A DNA stretch of 26,969 nt from 9FT-COMBO-53-11 sp035291485 (GTDB lineage Bacteria; Patescibacteriota; WWE3; 9FT-COMBO-53-11), in the NCBI GenBank assembly GCA_035291485.1, contig DATDSA010000039.1, positions 1 through 26,969 of the forward strand, read 5' to 3'. The translations under genes and the position numbers were made by a program. Under the pieces are notes generated by a model. That model was not told the origin of the DNA. It was given only the letters and a program-made list of their open reading frames with translations, and did no database searches. Each line of letters starts with the position of its first letter. Within the stretch, counting starts at the first letter, position 1. Positions 6,215 to 13,335 of this stretch are shown here, in pieces.

Positions 6215-8302
6215 TCATCTGTAGACCACGATCGCCGTGTAGTTCATGTAGGCCCAGGTACTCTTGAAGAGCGATTGGCTGTAGGTGAGCTGGCCCCGCC
6301 AGGGGTCGTTGGTGAGCAGATAGCTGGGATTGTTCGAACTTCCCACAAACCCCCGGACTACTTCCGAGTGCATCCCGTTGTAACCGGTGTATCCTCCCGG
6401 AAGAGTCTTGGTTCCTTTCGGGGTGCTATAGCGGTTGTACCACCAGAGGATAACCGGGTTCCCTTTTTCTATTTCCTTAGCGATCCCGGAAACGTTCCAT
6501 CCTGTCTTGACGGCAAAGTTTACTCCCTTGCTCTGAAGATACGCCGCTACCGGAGCGGTATGGGTTCCGTATCCTCCGACCCAATCCGCGTTGGGGTTTT
6601 GGCCCGTGCCCAGGCCGGCCTTCACCTGTTCTTGGGTAACGCTGATTCCTCGGTAGGCGAGAGCCATTTGGAGCGCCACCAGATTGCAATTGAAGGTTTC
6701 GGTGCGGGGGTCCTGGTAGTACTGCGGAATGTTAAGTACGAATGTTTTGCTTCTCGTGGTGAATGAACTTTGGAACTTAGCGGTGGAATCAGATCCGGCG
6801 ACGGTTTTTACCCCGGGAGAAATGGTGATCTCGTAGGTGGTGGAATAGTTCAGTTTTCCCGCGACAGCGTAGGTCATCCGGTTTCCGCTCCAGCTGAAGG
6901 TGCCGGATTCGCTCGGTCTGATGGAGAATCTCTGTTGGGCGCTGGCGTGGTCGACCTTTTGGTCGAATTCCACCACCACGTTTGTTCTGATGGGGTCGAG
7001 GCCGGACATGCCCGACGCGGGGGAGAGGGATAGGACCCGCACTCGACCGATCGTTTCGAAGTTCAGCTTAACTTCTTCCTCTGTGACTCCACCGATGAGA
7101 CTGGAGATTCCGGGGGAAAAAGCGACCTCGTATTTGGTTTCTTTTTTCCAAGGGGAATCGGGGTTAAAGACGAATGTTTTTCCGTCTGCCCAACTTATTT
7201 TCCCAGGGGTTTGGGGGGTGAGATGGAAGTTCTCTTCAACCCTGGCCTGATCCATCTCCTCACTAAAATAAATGGTTAACGGAGTGGTTGGCAGAGCCCC
7301 GGTGCCCTTGGGTGTGTAGGAAGAGATCAACGGCGTGGCGACGGTTCTGAAGCCGAAACTTCCGACCAGTTTGGTTTCACCCGCGGTCACGCTCTCGTTA
7401 TCCAGAAGGCGGTAGGAGCGGGGTGTCTGGTAGACATCAATGGTGTAGAGCCGGTCCTGCTCCAACGGCTCTTTGAAAATTAGAAACTGTCGGTCGGTTT
7501 CTTCTTCGACCAGGAATTCCGCGCTCGGCGAGATCCTAAAGCTAGTTTCGATAAATTTTCCCAGAGGCGCGTCGTAGACGATCTCGATACCGGTATTGGT
7601 TCCTACGTCCTCGGCTTCGTTCACAGGTGAGGTTGAGGTGATCTGCGGTATTTTGGGAGCGAACATCTCGACCGCTTGTTCGTGGAGCTCTTCCTTGCCC
7701 CAGCGCGCTCTCAATCCGGTAGCGTAGACCACGATTTTTTGCCCCGGATAAAAAGATTCATCGGGGTGGAATTTTGCTTTCCACTTTAGCGGCAGATTAA
7801 AGATGGTCTTTTCGAAATCCCAGTATCCCATTACCTCGGGAGAAACGTAGAGTTTCACGATTTCTTCATCGATCGGTAGACTGAACTCCACCGAAATTGG
7901 TTCCTCGGCGCTGGCCATGTAGGCTCCGTCAGCGGGACTGGCGGCGACGATAAATGGTCTCGATAGAAAAGTGGACATAATCAGGGCGCCGGCGGTAATC
8001 AGCGCGAAGATGCTGTAGGGGATGAAGTTTCCGTGACGGAGAAATCGAAACTCCGCGAGAAGAGTCCTTCGCCAGGCAATGTCGAGGTCGCGCAGGACCC
8101 GATTCTGCGGTAGATTAAAACGCCAGTTCTGAAGCTCTTTAAGACGGTGGGTGATTCCAAACCAAGAGGGGCGCCTTTTAATTATCCAATGAAGAGCGTT
8201 GGCGGCGATGACCGTGCCCACCAGCGTCAGGAGGATTATTAATCTCGTTTCGAAGGGAAGCGAGATCTGCAACAATAGGTCCCAGATTTTGTCCAGAGTC
8301 AT
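6215..8302 (-). CDS. Membrane-anchored Ig-like repeat protein with C-terminal C39-like cysteine peptidase domain
   Basis: From the ATG overlapping the upstream stop as TAATG, the protein has 695 residues; a GTG 15 nt earlier is the alternative. Two hydrophobic segments (about 18-40 and 95-115) place the rest outside the cell. Three or four SbsA/Big_5-type Ig-like modules follow (about 125-525), each with phrases like 'TSPVNEAEDVGTNTGIEIVY' and an EEMD/DQKVD strand. The last ~150 residues resemble a C39_2 peptidase: Gln in NIPQYYQD, Cys in FNCNLVALQMAL, His in MHSEVVRGF and Asp in TNDPWRG. The usual Cys-Gly-Pro is Cys-Asn-Leu here, so activity is uncertain. It may remodel surface proteins or act as an adhesin-type wall protein. 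Confidence 0.75.
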   Translation of the reverse strand: MTLDKIWDLLLQISLPFETRLIILLTLVGTVIAANALHWIIKRRPSWFGITHRLKELQNWRFNLPQNRVLRDLDIAWRRTLLAEFRFLRHGNFIPYSIFALITAGALIMSTFLSRPFIVAASPADGAYMASAEEPISVEFSLPIDEEIVKLYVSPEVMGYWDFEKTIFNLPLKWKAKFHPDESFYPGQKIVVYATGLRARWGKEELHEQAVEMFAPKIPQITSTSPVNEAEDVGTNTGIEIVYDAPLGKFIETSFRISPSAEFLVEEETDRQFLIFKEPLEQDRLYTIDVYQTPRSYRLLDNESVTAGETKLVGSFGFRTVATPLISSYTPKGTGALPTTPLTIYFSEEMDQARVEENFHLTPQTPGKISWADGKTFVFNPDSPWKKETKYEVAFSPGISSLIGGVTEEEVKLNFETIGRVRVLSLSPASGMSGLDPIRTNVVVEFDQKVDHASAQQRFSIRPSESGTFSWSGNRMTYAVAGKLNYSTTYEITISPGVKTVAGSDSTAKFQSSFTTRSKTFVLNIPQYYQDPRTETFNCNLVALQMALAYRGISVTQEQVKAGLGTGQNPNADWVGGYGTHTAPVAAYLQSKGVNFAVKTGWNVSGIAKEIEKGNPVILWWYNRYSTPKGTKTLPGGYTGYNGMHSEVVRGFVGSSNNPSYLLTNDPWRGQLTYSQSLFKSTWAYMNYTAIVVYR

Positions 8303-9645
8303 TAACGACCGGCCCAAATTTGATAGGCCTTCTCAAGTGTAATATAAACCACCGGACCGCGGTCGGCGGAATTGCTGGAGCGTTTCAGTTCCGTGAAGAG
8401 TGCTTCGATCTTGGGCCTGTCTTTGGAGAACCATTCCGGATGGCTGAGATGTGTGACCACCTGTTTTTCAACAAGGGATTCTCCGGAAAAATTGGCTTTG
8501 AAGCGGGCGATCAATTGTTCGGTCGAGTAGGCCCAGGAGTCCGCTCCGTTGTCGGGAAACTCCCAGAGAGCCATGGTCGGAGAATCGGTTAGGTTTTGAT
8601 TCTCGGAATTGAGTTGGTAGGGATGAGTGGTGGCCGATAGATCCCAGTAACCGCTCATACTGTTCTCCCCGAAGGTGTACTTGGTGCGGCCGGAAGAATC
8701 CAGCTCAAACCCGGTGTTATCAAGTGCTCGGAGGGTTTCCTCGTCGGCAAACCAGCCCCCGGCCCGGAACATAGTGGGAGTTCCGAGGCCCTTCTCTTCA
8801 AAAACTCCTTTGGCCCACTTGAGCATCTCTATGGTTTCCTCGTAGGAATAGGCGGAGGTGAGGATGTCGTAACCGTCAGTTTTCCAGCTTCCCCAGTTGG
8901 GGGAGGTGCGGGGGGTGACTCCGGTGGCCGCAACCATATCCGGAAACATGTGGAAGTGGAGACCAATAGCGTCCCCCTTTTCCTGGCGGTTCTTTACCCA
9001 ATCGGTTAGATACCGCGCGCGAGCGCCGGAGATACCCGGGTTGGTGTAGAGCCGCGGATTGAAGAAGTGGGTGACGGGAACCCCGTACTCTTTGGAGATA
9101 CTGGCGATATCGTTTAGATTATCCTGGGGGACGTCGTAACCCTCCCAGTCCAGCGTCCAGGTAACGTAGAGAGGGTAGGAAACCACAAATTCCACACTCG
9201 AGGAGGTGGCGTCGCCGGAGGGTGATCCCAGCTGCGCTTCCATAGAGTACCGTCCCGGTTTGAGGTTTCCGACGAAGACATCCGCACCAAAGCGGCCATT
9301 ACCTTCCGGAAACATTTTTCCACTCTCTCCGGTCTCGGAGATTACGTAATCCAGCGAGACACCAGAACCGGCCGCAAAATCGGGAGAGAGCTCCGCCGAA
9401 AACCGGAGACTCTTCTGTTTGAAGGTGAATTCGTCACCGATCAGAACCCACTTCCGGTTTGTGGAGACCTCCGCAAAGACATTCTCCAGTGCGAAGGCGG
9501 CCTCGGTGACGGTGTCGGTCGTGTTGCGAGAATTCCAGAACTTCACTCCCAAGTAACCGAAGGGAAATAGAAGCAGAACCGCTAGAAGAACGGCCCTTTT
9601 GTTGAGGATATTTAGAGTTTTTCCGACCACGGTCTTATAACCCAT
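8302..9645 (-). CDS. Membrane-anchored polysaccharide-deacetylase-like (NodB-fold) protein
   Basis: A signal-anchor helix lies at about residues 16-35, followed by an Ig-like beta domain and then a NodB-like barrel (about 155-445). Visible barrel motifs are TWTLDWEGYD, THFFNPRLYTN, IGLHFHMFP and MFRAGGWFADEETLRALD, which fit the metal-binding Asp and His and the later Arg of carbohydrate esterases. The likely role is deacetylation or hydrolysis of a surface glycan; the substrate is unknown. I start it at the ATG (9645) because a promoter-like TTGCTT-17-TATCAT ends 10 nt before it; a TTG at 9684 would extend it by 13 codons but overlaps that -35. Its stop overlaps the next gene's ATG. Confidence 0.72.
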   Translation of the reverse strand: MGYKTVVGKTLNILNKRAVLLAVLLLFPFGYLGVKFWNSRNTTDTVTEAAFALENVFAEVSTNRKWVLIGDEFTFKQKSLRFSAELSPDFAAGSGVSLDYVISETGESGKMFPEGNGRFGADVFVGNLKPGRYSMEAQLGSPSGDATSSSVEFVVSYPLYVTWTLDWEGYDVPQDNLNDIASISKEYGVPVTHFFNPRLYTNPGISGARARYLTDWVKNRQEKGDAIGLHFHMFPDMVAATGVTPRTSPNWGSWKTDGYDILTSAYSYEETIEMLKWAKGVFEEKGLGTPTMFRAGGWFADEETLRALDNTGFELDSSGRTKYTFGENSMSGYWDLSATTHPYQLNSENQNLTDSPTMALWEFPDNGADSWAYSTEQLIARFKANFSGESLVEKQVVTHLSHPEWFSKDRPKIEALFTELKRSSNSADRGPVVYITLEKAYQIWAGR

Positions 9646-9655
9646 AGTTAAGTTA

Positions 9656-9684
9656 ATGATACCGTACCGCTCCCGAAAAAGCAA
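9656..9684 (-). promoter_or_regulatory. Predicted promoter of the deacetylase-like gene
   Basis: On the minus strand TTGCTT (9684-9679), a 17-nt spacer and TATCAT (9661-9656) lie 10 nt before the ATG at 9645. No Shine-Dalgarno intervenes, so the transcript would be leaderless or nearly so. It starts immediately after the stop of the upstream acyltransferase. Confidence 0.5.
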
Positions 9685-9687
9685 CTT

Positions 9688-10753
9688 TTAGGAGTTTCTG
9701 CGAATCAGATGGGAGATCAGGTAATTGACCGAGACCACACCGAGGAGGATGGTGATGGTGGGACCGGCTTCGAAGCGGCGGTAGCCGATCAAGTCGGCGA
9801 CCGTGACCACCACCAGAGTGTGAACGATGAAGTAGTCCAGGGCGAAATGACCAATTCTGATGACCGGCTCAAAGATCCGGCGGGCTCTCGACAGGACAAC
9901 ATCCCAGGTCACCAGAGTTCCCAGGGAGTAGGCCAGTCCCCAGGACAGGTAGAGGACTGAGGGGGGCCAGCGCTCCGAGTAGAATCCGGCTTGAGAGAGG
10001 AGAAGAACGGCGAGAGAAAAGACGGCGAAGAGACCGATCTGCCAACCGCGCCGCCGGTTGCTCTTGAGCAGGTGGTAGCCGAAGGTCAAACCAAAAGAAA
10101 AGACGATGAAGAACGAGAGAATTCCCCAGCGGTTCCAGTCGAGATTTCCCACGAGCAGGCTCTTGATGTTTGCCAGGTAGTAGTTGCCAACCGGAATCGG
10201 ATAGACAATATGGGAAATTAGATAGAATGCTACCCCCACCGCCGGCAGGACCCAAACCCGGCGCAGGGCGGCGGTAATCCACTTCTCAAACAGAAGCAGC
10301 AGGATACCGAAGAAGAAAAATGAGAGCATGAACTCGGTGAAAGCGGGGATCTCCTGGAGGAGAAAGATTTTGGCGAGCCCCTGCCAGGTGGGGGGATTGC
10401 CAAACCAGATGAGATACACTCCCGTGGCGACCCCCCAGATAACCGGTGAGCAGGGTGAAAAGGCGTTTGAGGGTGCTTTTTCGATCGAGCGGCCCCCGGG
10501 CGAGCCGGGTGCCGTACCCCAATCCGTAGGCGAAGACAAAGCTGATGAAGCAGATGGTGGCGCCCCACCAGGTCCAGAAATTAAGCCAGGGGAGCCGGCC
10601 GTCGTAGAAGAAGGCGTTGACGTGGGTCACGATCATGAAGAGGACCGCCGTCCCCTTGAGGAAATCGATGGAGAGGTCGCGAATCGGTTTGGTTTCTGAT
10701 TTATCTTCCAATAAATTAGATTTTTTATTAGAACCGAGCTTTAGCGAGGACAC
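9688..10753 (-). pseudogene. Multi-pass membrane acyltransferase (acyltransferase-3/DUF1624-like), frameshifted
   Basis: Two overlapping frames make one protein. The first (10753 to about 10437) gives IRDLSIDFLKGTAVLFMIVTHVNAFFY, split here as the typical opening helix of these acyltransferases, then a second helix and LKRLFTLLTGYL. The second (about 10430 to 9688) continues with GVATGVYLIWFGNPP and about eight more membrane helices. They join if one base is removed from a C6 run at 10431-10436 (G6 on the coding strand), giving about 355 residues. Such enzymes move acyl groups onto surface sugars. The cause may be a true mutation, slippage or an assembly indel. The start is GTG with TATACT 9 nt upstream and no Shine-Dalgarno. 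Confidence 0.75.
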
Positions 10754-10759
10754 TATTAA

Positions 10760-10780
10760 GCCAGTATAATAAAAACTGGC
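10760..10780. promoter_or_regulatory. Overlapping divergent -10 boxes inside an inverted repeat
   Basis: GCCAGT (10760-10765) and ACTGGC (10775-10780) flank the centre. Plus-strand TATAAT (10765-10770) overlaps minus-strand TATACT (10768-10763), so the GIY-YIG gene and the acyltransferase could be transcribed in opposite directions from one site. The inverted repeat could be an operator. Confidence 0.45.
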
Positions 10781-10838
10781 CGGGGTGCTTAGCCCCGACG
10801 CGCGAAAGCAGTCGGGGAGCCGACCGGAGCGTCGGCTC
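10781..10838 (+). promoter_or_regulatory. Structured 5' leader of the GIY-YIG gene with competing hairpins
   Basis: CGGGG (10781-10785) can pair with CCCCG (10793-10797). Alternatively CCCCGAC (10793-10799) pairs with GTCGGGG (10811-10817). A third hairpin, GAGCCGAC (10817-10824) with GTCGGCTC (10831-10838), follows. The first two exclude each other. No T-run or Shine-Dalgarno follows, so a switch is only a possibility. Confidence 0.4.
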
Positions 10839-10853
10839 TCAGCGGTTTAAGAA

Positions 10854-11117
10854 ATGGCGTTAGTCTATATTCTTAAAAGTACGAAGGATGGCCGTTTCTA
10901 CATCGGCAGTACCGTAGATTTGAAACAGCGATTGCGCCATCATGTTGGAGGTTTTACTTATTCCACAAATAGGATGGGAAGTTTGAGATTGGTTCTCTCC
11001 CAAGAATTTCCAACCTTAAAAGAAGCAAGATTGATTGAGAGAAAGCTTAAAAATTTAAAAAGGCACGACTATATTGAGAAGATAGTTAAAGACGGTAGGA
11101 TACGCATGGGTGCTTAG
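10854..11117 (+). CDS. GIY-YIG domain protein (UPF0213/YhbQ-like)
   Basis: The 87 residues form a single GIY-YIG nuclease domain: VYILKST opens the first strand, FYIGSTVDLKQRLRHH carries the YIG half and the conserved Arg, and EARLIERKLKNLKR holds the conserved Glu. Stand-alone members of this size are common in bacteria and in CPR genomes, with proposed DNA repair or nuclease roles but few firm functions. No Shine-Dalgarno is visible. The stop codon TAG is part of the downstream tRNA-Val: the last three codons and the stop overlap its first 10 nt, so tRNA processing would cut this mRNA inside its coding region. Confidence 0.85.
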   Translation: MALVYILKSTKDGRFYIGSTVDLKQRLRHHVGGFTYSTNRMGSLRLVLSQEFPTLKEARLIERKLKNLKRHDYIEKIVKDGRIRMGA

Positions 11118-11182
11118 CTCAGTGGCAGAGCGTCTCATTCACATTGAGAAGGTCGCTGGTTCAAATCCAGCAGCACCCACCA
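11108..11182 (+). tRNA. tRNA-Val (anticodon CAC)
   Basis: Acceptor GGGTGCT pairs with AGCACCC, D-arm GCTC/GAGC, anticodon arm TCTCA-TTCACAT-TGAGA giving CAC, T-arm GCTGG-TTCAAAT-CCAGC, and an encoded CCA. All stems pair fully. Its 5' end overlaps the GIY-YIG gene and its 3' end is 13 nt before the flippase start. Confidence 0.96.
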
Positions 11183-11195
11183 AAATAAAAATGAA

Positions 11196-12449
11196 ATGAG
11201 CTGGAGAAAAATTGCCGCTAACACCATTTATCAACTGATCGGAAAAGGAGTCGGCGTTGTTTCGACCGTGGTCACAGTCGCTCTGGTTACCCGCGCTTTG
11301 GGTGTTTCCCAATTCGGGGAGTACGTGCTGATCACGACCGTCCCCGCCTTTCTCTATCTCCTGGCCGATTTTGGCTTGAATGCGGTATTTCTCCGCCAGG
11401 TCGCCCAGGATAACCACCACGTCCAGAAGTTTGGGAGCCTCCTGTTCCTGCGTTTGGGACTCTCGGCAGCCACCTTTCTTCTGGCCCTCTCCTTCGCTCT
11501 CCTTTCGCCGTACGCGGCGGCGGTCAGGTGGGGAATCATGATCGCCTCTTCCACCGTTTTTGCCCAGGGGATTTATACGAGCCTCAATGCCCTGTTTCAG
11601 CACAATCTCAGGTACGACCTTTCGGTCCTGGCCGGAATTGCTTCCTCGGTCTTCGCGGTTTTGGTTTTTGTTTGGGGATTCATCAATCATGCGGGTCTGC
11701 TCTTCTTCGTTTCGGCTTGGGCGGCCACCACTCTGGTCTTAGCGGTCCTGGCTCTGGTCCTATCTTTTCTCTTGGCGGAAAAGCCCCGTTTCTCGAACAA
11801 TCCCGCTTTTGCGCGCGGACTGTTCATTGCGGCGATTCCATTAGGTTTGACGTTGGTTTTTTCCCAAATCAATTGGATGGCAGATGTATTTCTGCTCCGT
11901 TCTCTGGCTTCGGCGGAGGCGGTGGGGATCTATCGGCTCGGCTACAAGGTTTTCGAGAACATCCTGCCAATCCCGATATTTTTTGTGAACGCTCTCTATC
12001 CGGTGATGCTGGTCGATTATCACCAGGGGCTGTCCTTTTTGGTCGATCGGCTGAAGAAGAGTTTGGGGTTGTTGATCGCAGCGGCGATTATTTTGACGGG
12101 GCTGGGGTTCGCTTTTGCTCCTTTGGTGATCTCGATCCTGGGAGGGGCGGAGTTTTCGGCCTCCGTTATTGTGATGCGGCTGTTGGTCTTGTCTCTTCCG
12201 ATTTTCTTTGTGACCGCTCCGCTGCAGTGGTTCCTGATTACGGTGGGGCGGGAGAGGGCTCTCCCCTGGATCTACGCCGCCGCGGCCGTTCTAAACGTGG
12301 GCCTCAATATCGCTTTTATTCCGAGATACTCCTATTTTGCTTCGATCTGGGCCACCATTGGGGCGGAGCTGGTAATTCTCGCCCTTCTCTTGGTTCAGGT
12401 GTTTCGATTTCGGAGAGTAGCGGCTAGGGCGAAAGGGACGGCTCGCTAA
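11196..12449 (+). CDS. Wzx-type oligosaccharide flippase / polysaccharide biosynthesis membrane protein
   Basis: The 417 residues are mostly membrane helices, about 12, with the MATE/MOP-like opening ANTIYQLIGKGVGVVSTVVT and YLLADFGLNAVFLRQVAQD, which are typical of the polysaccharide_synt family. These proteins flip lipid-linked oligosaccharides across the cytoplasmic membrane for surface glycan assembly. That suits the nearby deacetylase-like and acyltransferase genes. The ATG is 13 nt after the CCA of tRNA-Val with no Shine-Dalgarno, so release of the tRNA would leave a very short leader. The last codons (GTAR) and the stop lie inside hairpin element copy 2. Confidence 0.85.
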   Translation: MSWRKIAANTIYQLIGKGVGVVSTVVTVALVTRALGVSQFGEYVLITTVPAFLYLLADFGLNAVFLRQVAQDNHHVQKFGSLLFLRLGLSAATFLLALSFALLSPYAAAVRWGIMIASSTVFAQGIYTSLNALFQHNLRYDLSVLAGIASSVFAVLVFVWGFINHAGLLFFVSAWAATTLVLAVLALVLSFLLAEKPRFSNNPAFARGLFIAAIPLGLTLVFSQINWMADVFLLRSLASAEAVGIYRLGYKVFENILPIPIFFVNALYPVMLVDYHQGLSFLVDRLKKSLGLLIAAAIILTGLGFAFAPLVISILGGAEFSASVIVMRLLVLSLPIFFVTAPLQWFLITVGRERALPWIYAAAAVLNVGLNIAFIPRYSYFASIWATIGAELVILALLLVQVFRFRRVAARAKGTAR

Positions 12450-12460
12450 CGCGAACCTAG
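12437..12460. repeat. CTAG hairpin element, copy 2 (minus orientation)
   Basis: Read on the plus strand: GACG, stem GCTCGC, loop TAAC, stem GCGAAC, CTAG. Outer arms GGGCGAA (12427-12433) and TTCGCCC (12465-12471) also pair. The loop holds the flippase stop codon. Confidence 0.6.
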
Positions 12461-12491
12461 CTTATTCGCCCGGGATTCTAAGGCGAATAAG
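12461..12491. terminator. Possible bidirectional terminator hairpin between convergent genes
   Basis: CTTATTCGCC (12461-12470) pairs perfectly with GGCGAATAAG (12482-12491) around an 11-nt loop that contains the stop codon of the minus-strand Ig-domain gene. Neither side has a proper T-run. The left arm also pairs with the outer arm of element copy 2, so two folds compete. Confidence 0.4.
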
Positions 12492-13248
12492 TAACGGCTA
12501 ATTCTACTTTCTTTTCGTTTCCAGCTTTGTCGGTGGCGGCCACCGTGATTTTGTTATCGCCCGCTTTGGCAATCAGCGTATACCGGAAAGTCCCATCCGC
12601 CAGAACCGTGGCTTGGTTTTCATTAACCCGAACGGTGGCGCCGGCTTCGGTTTTTCCCTCCACGTGAACTTGGGTGTCTGTTCCGGAGAAGGCTTGCCCG
12701 TCTTTGGGTTTGGAAATAGTAAGGGTGGGCGGCTTTTTGTCGAGGGTCACAATCAGCTCGGCCGATTTTTGGCTGATGTTGTCGGCGCGGTCGGTCGCGG
12801 TGGCGGTGATGACATTCTTTCCTTCGGTCGGTAGAACCACACCGGTAAAGCTGAAGGTCCCTCCGGCTTCCGTGGTCGTTTTTGATTTTTCTATTCCGTT
12901 GATGTAGAGAGTAATTTCCGCGGCGGGTTCGGCAAAACCGGTGACGGTGATGCTGCTGTTTTTGGTGTAGGGCGAGACCGGGTTGAAGGTGGGCGGAGGA
13001 GGAGCTGTTTCGTCACCGATGGTGGGGCCGGTTTCTCCGGTGAAGAGATTCCAGAATCCACCGATGTAGGTGAGGCCTTTGATTCCGACAAAATACAGAG
13101 CCGCAATCACGGCGACGGTAATTCCCAGGACTTTGAAGAGGCTGACCAGCTCGTTCCGGTCATTCCGGCCCAGGGTCTTCCAACTCTGGCTCAATCTAAT
13201 CCTTTTTCTGTTCACTGTATATTTTCCTCTTTGGCGATAGTACGTCAT
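12478..13248 (-). CDS. Membrane-anchored protein with two bacterial Ig-like domains
   Basis: The open frame has 256 codons from an ATG lying 1 nt after the CCA of tRNA-Thr. A GTG at 13215 has AGAGGA 9 nt upstream and gives 245 residues; I consider that start at least as likely. A basic N-terminus is followed by one membrane helix (about 38-62), a proline-rich linker (PPPPTFNPVSPY) and two Ig-like beta domains (about 85-170 and 172-256). Each domain has the pattern SITVTGFAEPAAEITLYING or VHVEGKTEAGATVRVNENQ and ends with ATDRADN or ATDKAGNEKK. Such domains act as surface stalks or adhesins. No enzyme domain is present. It is probably co-transcribed with tRNA-Thr. Confidence 0.8.
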   Translation of the reverse strand: MTYYRQRGKYTVNRKRIRLSQSWKTLGRNDRNELVSLFKVLGITVAVIAALYFVGIKGLTYIGGFWNLFTGETGPTIGDETAPPPPTFNPVSPYTKNSSITVTGFAEPAAEITLYINGIEKSKTTTEAGGTFSFTGVVLPTEGKNVITATATDRADNISQKSAELIVTLDKKPPTLTISKPKDGQAFSGTDTQVHVEGKTEAGATVRVNENQATVLADGTFRYTLIAKAGDNKITVAATDKAGNEKKVELAVTYSP

Positions 13249-13249
13249 A

Positions 13250-13324
13250 TGGAGCCGGCGGGCGGATTTGAACCGTCGACCTTTCCCTTACGAAGGGATT
13301 GCTCTACCACTGAGCTACGCCGGC
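13250..13324 (-). tRNA. tRNA-Thr (anticodon CGT)
   Basis: Acceptor GCCGGCG/CGCCGGC, D-arm GCTC/GAGC, anticodon loop TTCGTAA giving CGT, and an encoded CCA. Two stems have a mismatch: A27-A43 in the anticodon stem and A50-C64 in the T-stem, which is unusual next to the clean tRNAs nearby. It lies between the ROK gene and the Ig-domain gene, with only 1 nt before the latter's ATG. Confidence 0.9.
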
Positions 13325-13335
13325 GACGATTCTAA

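Noticed and set aside
10286..10753. Acyltransferase as two separate genes
   Set aside because: Each frame continues the same membrane protein and they join at a C6 run. The start codon of the second frame (10539) would begin in out-of-frame sequence of the first.
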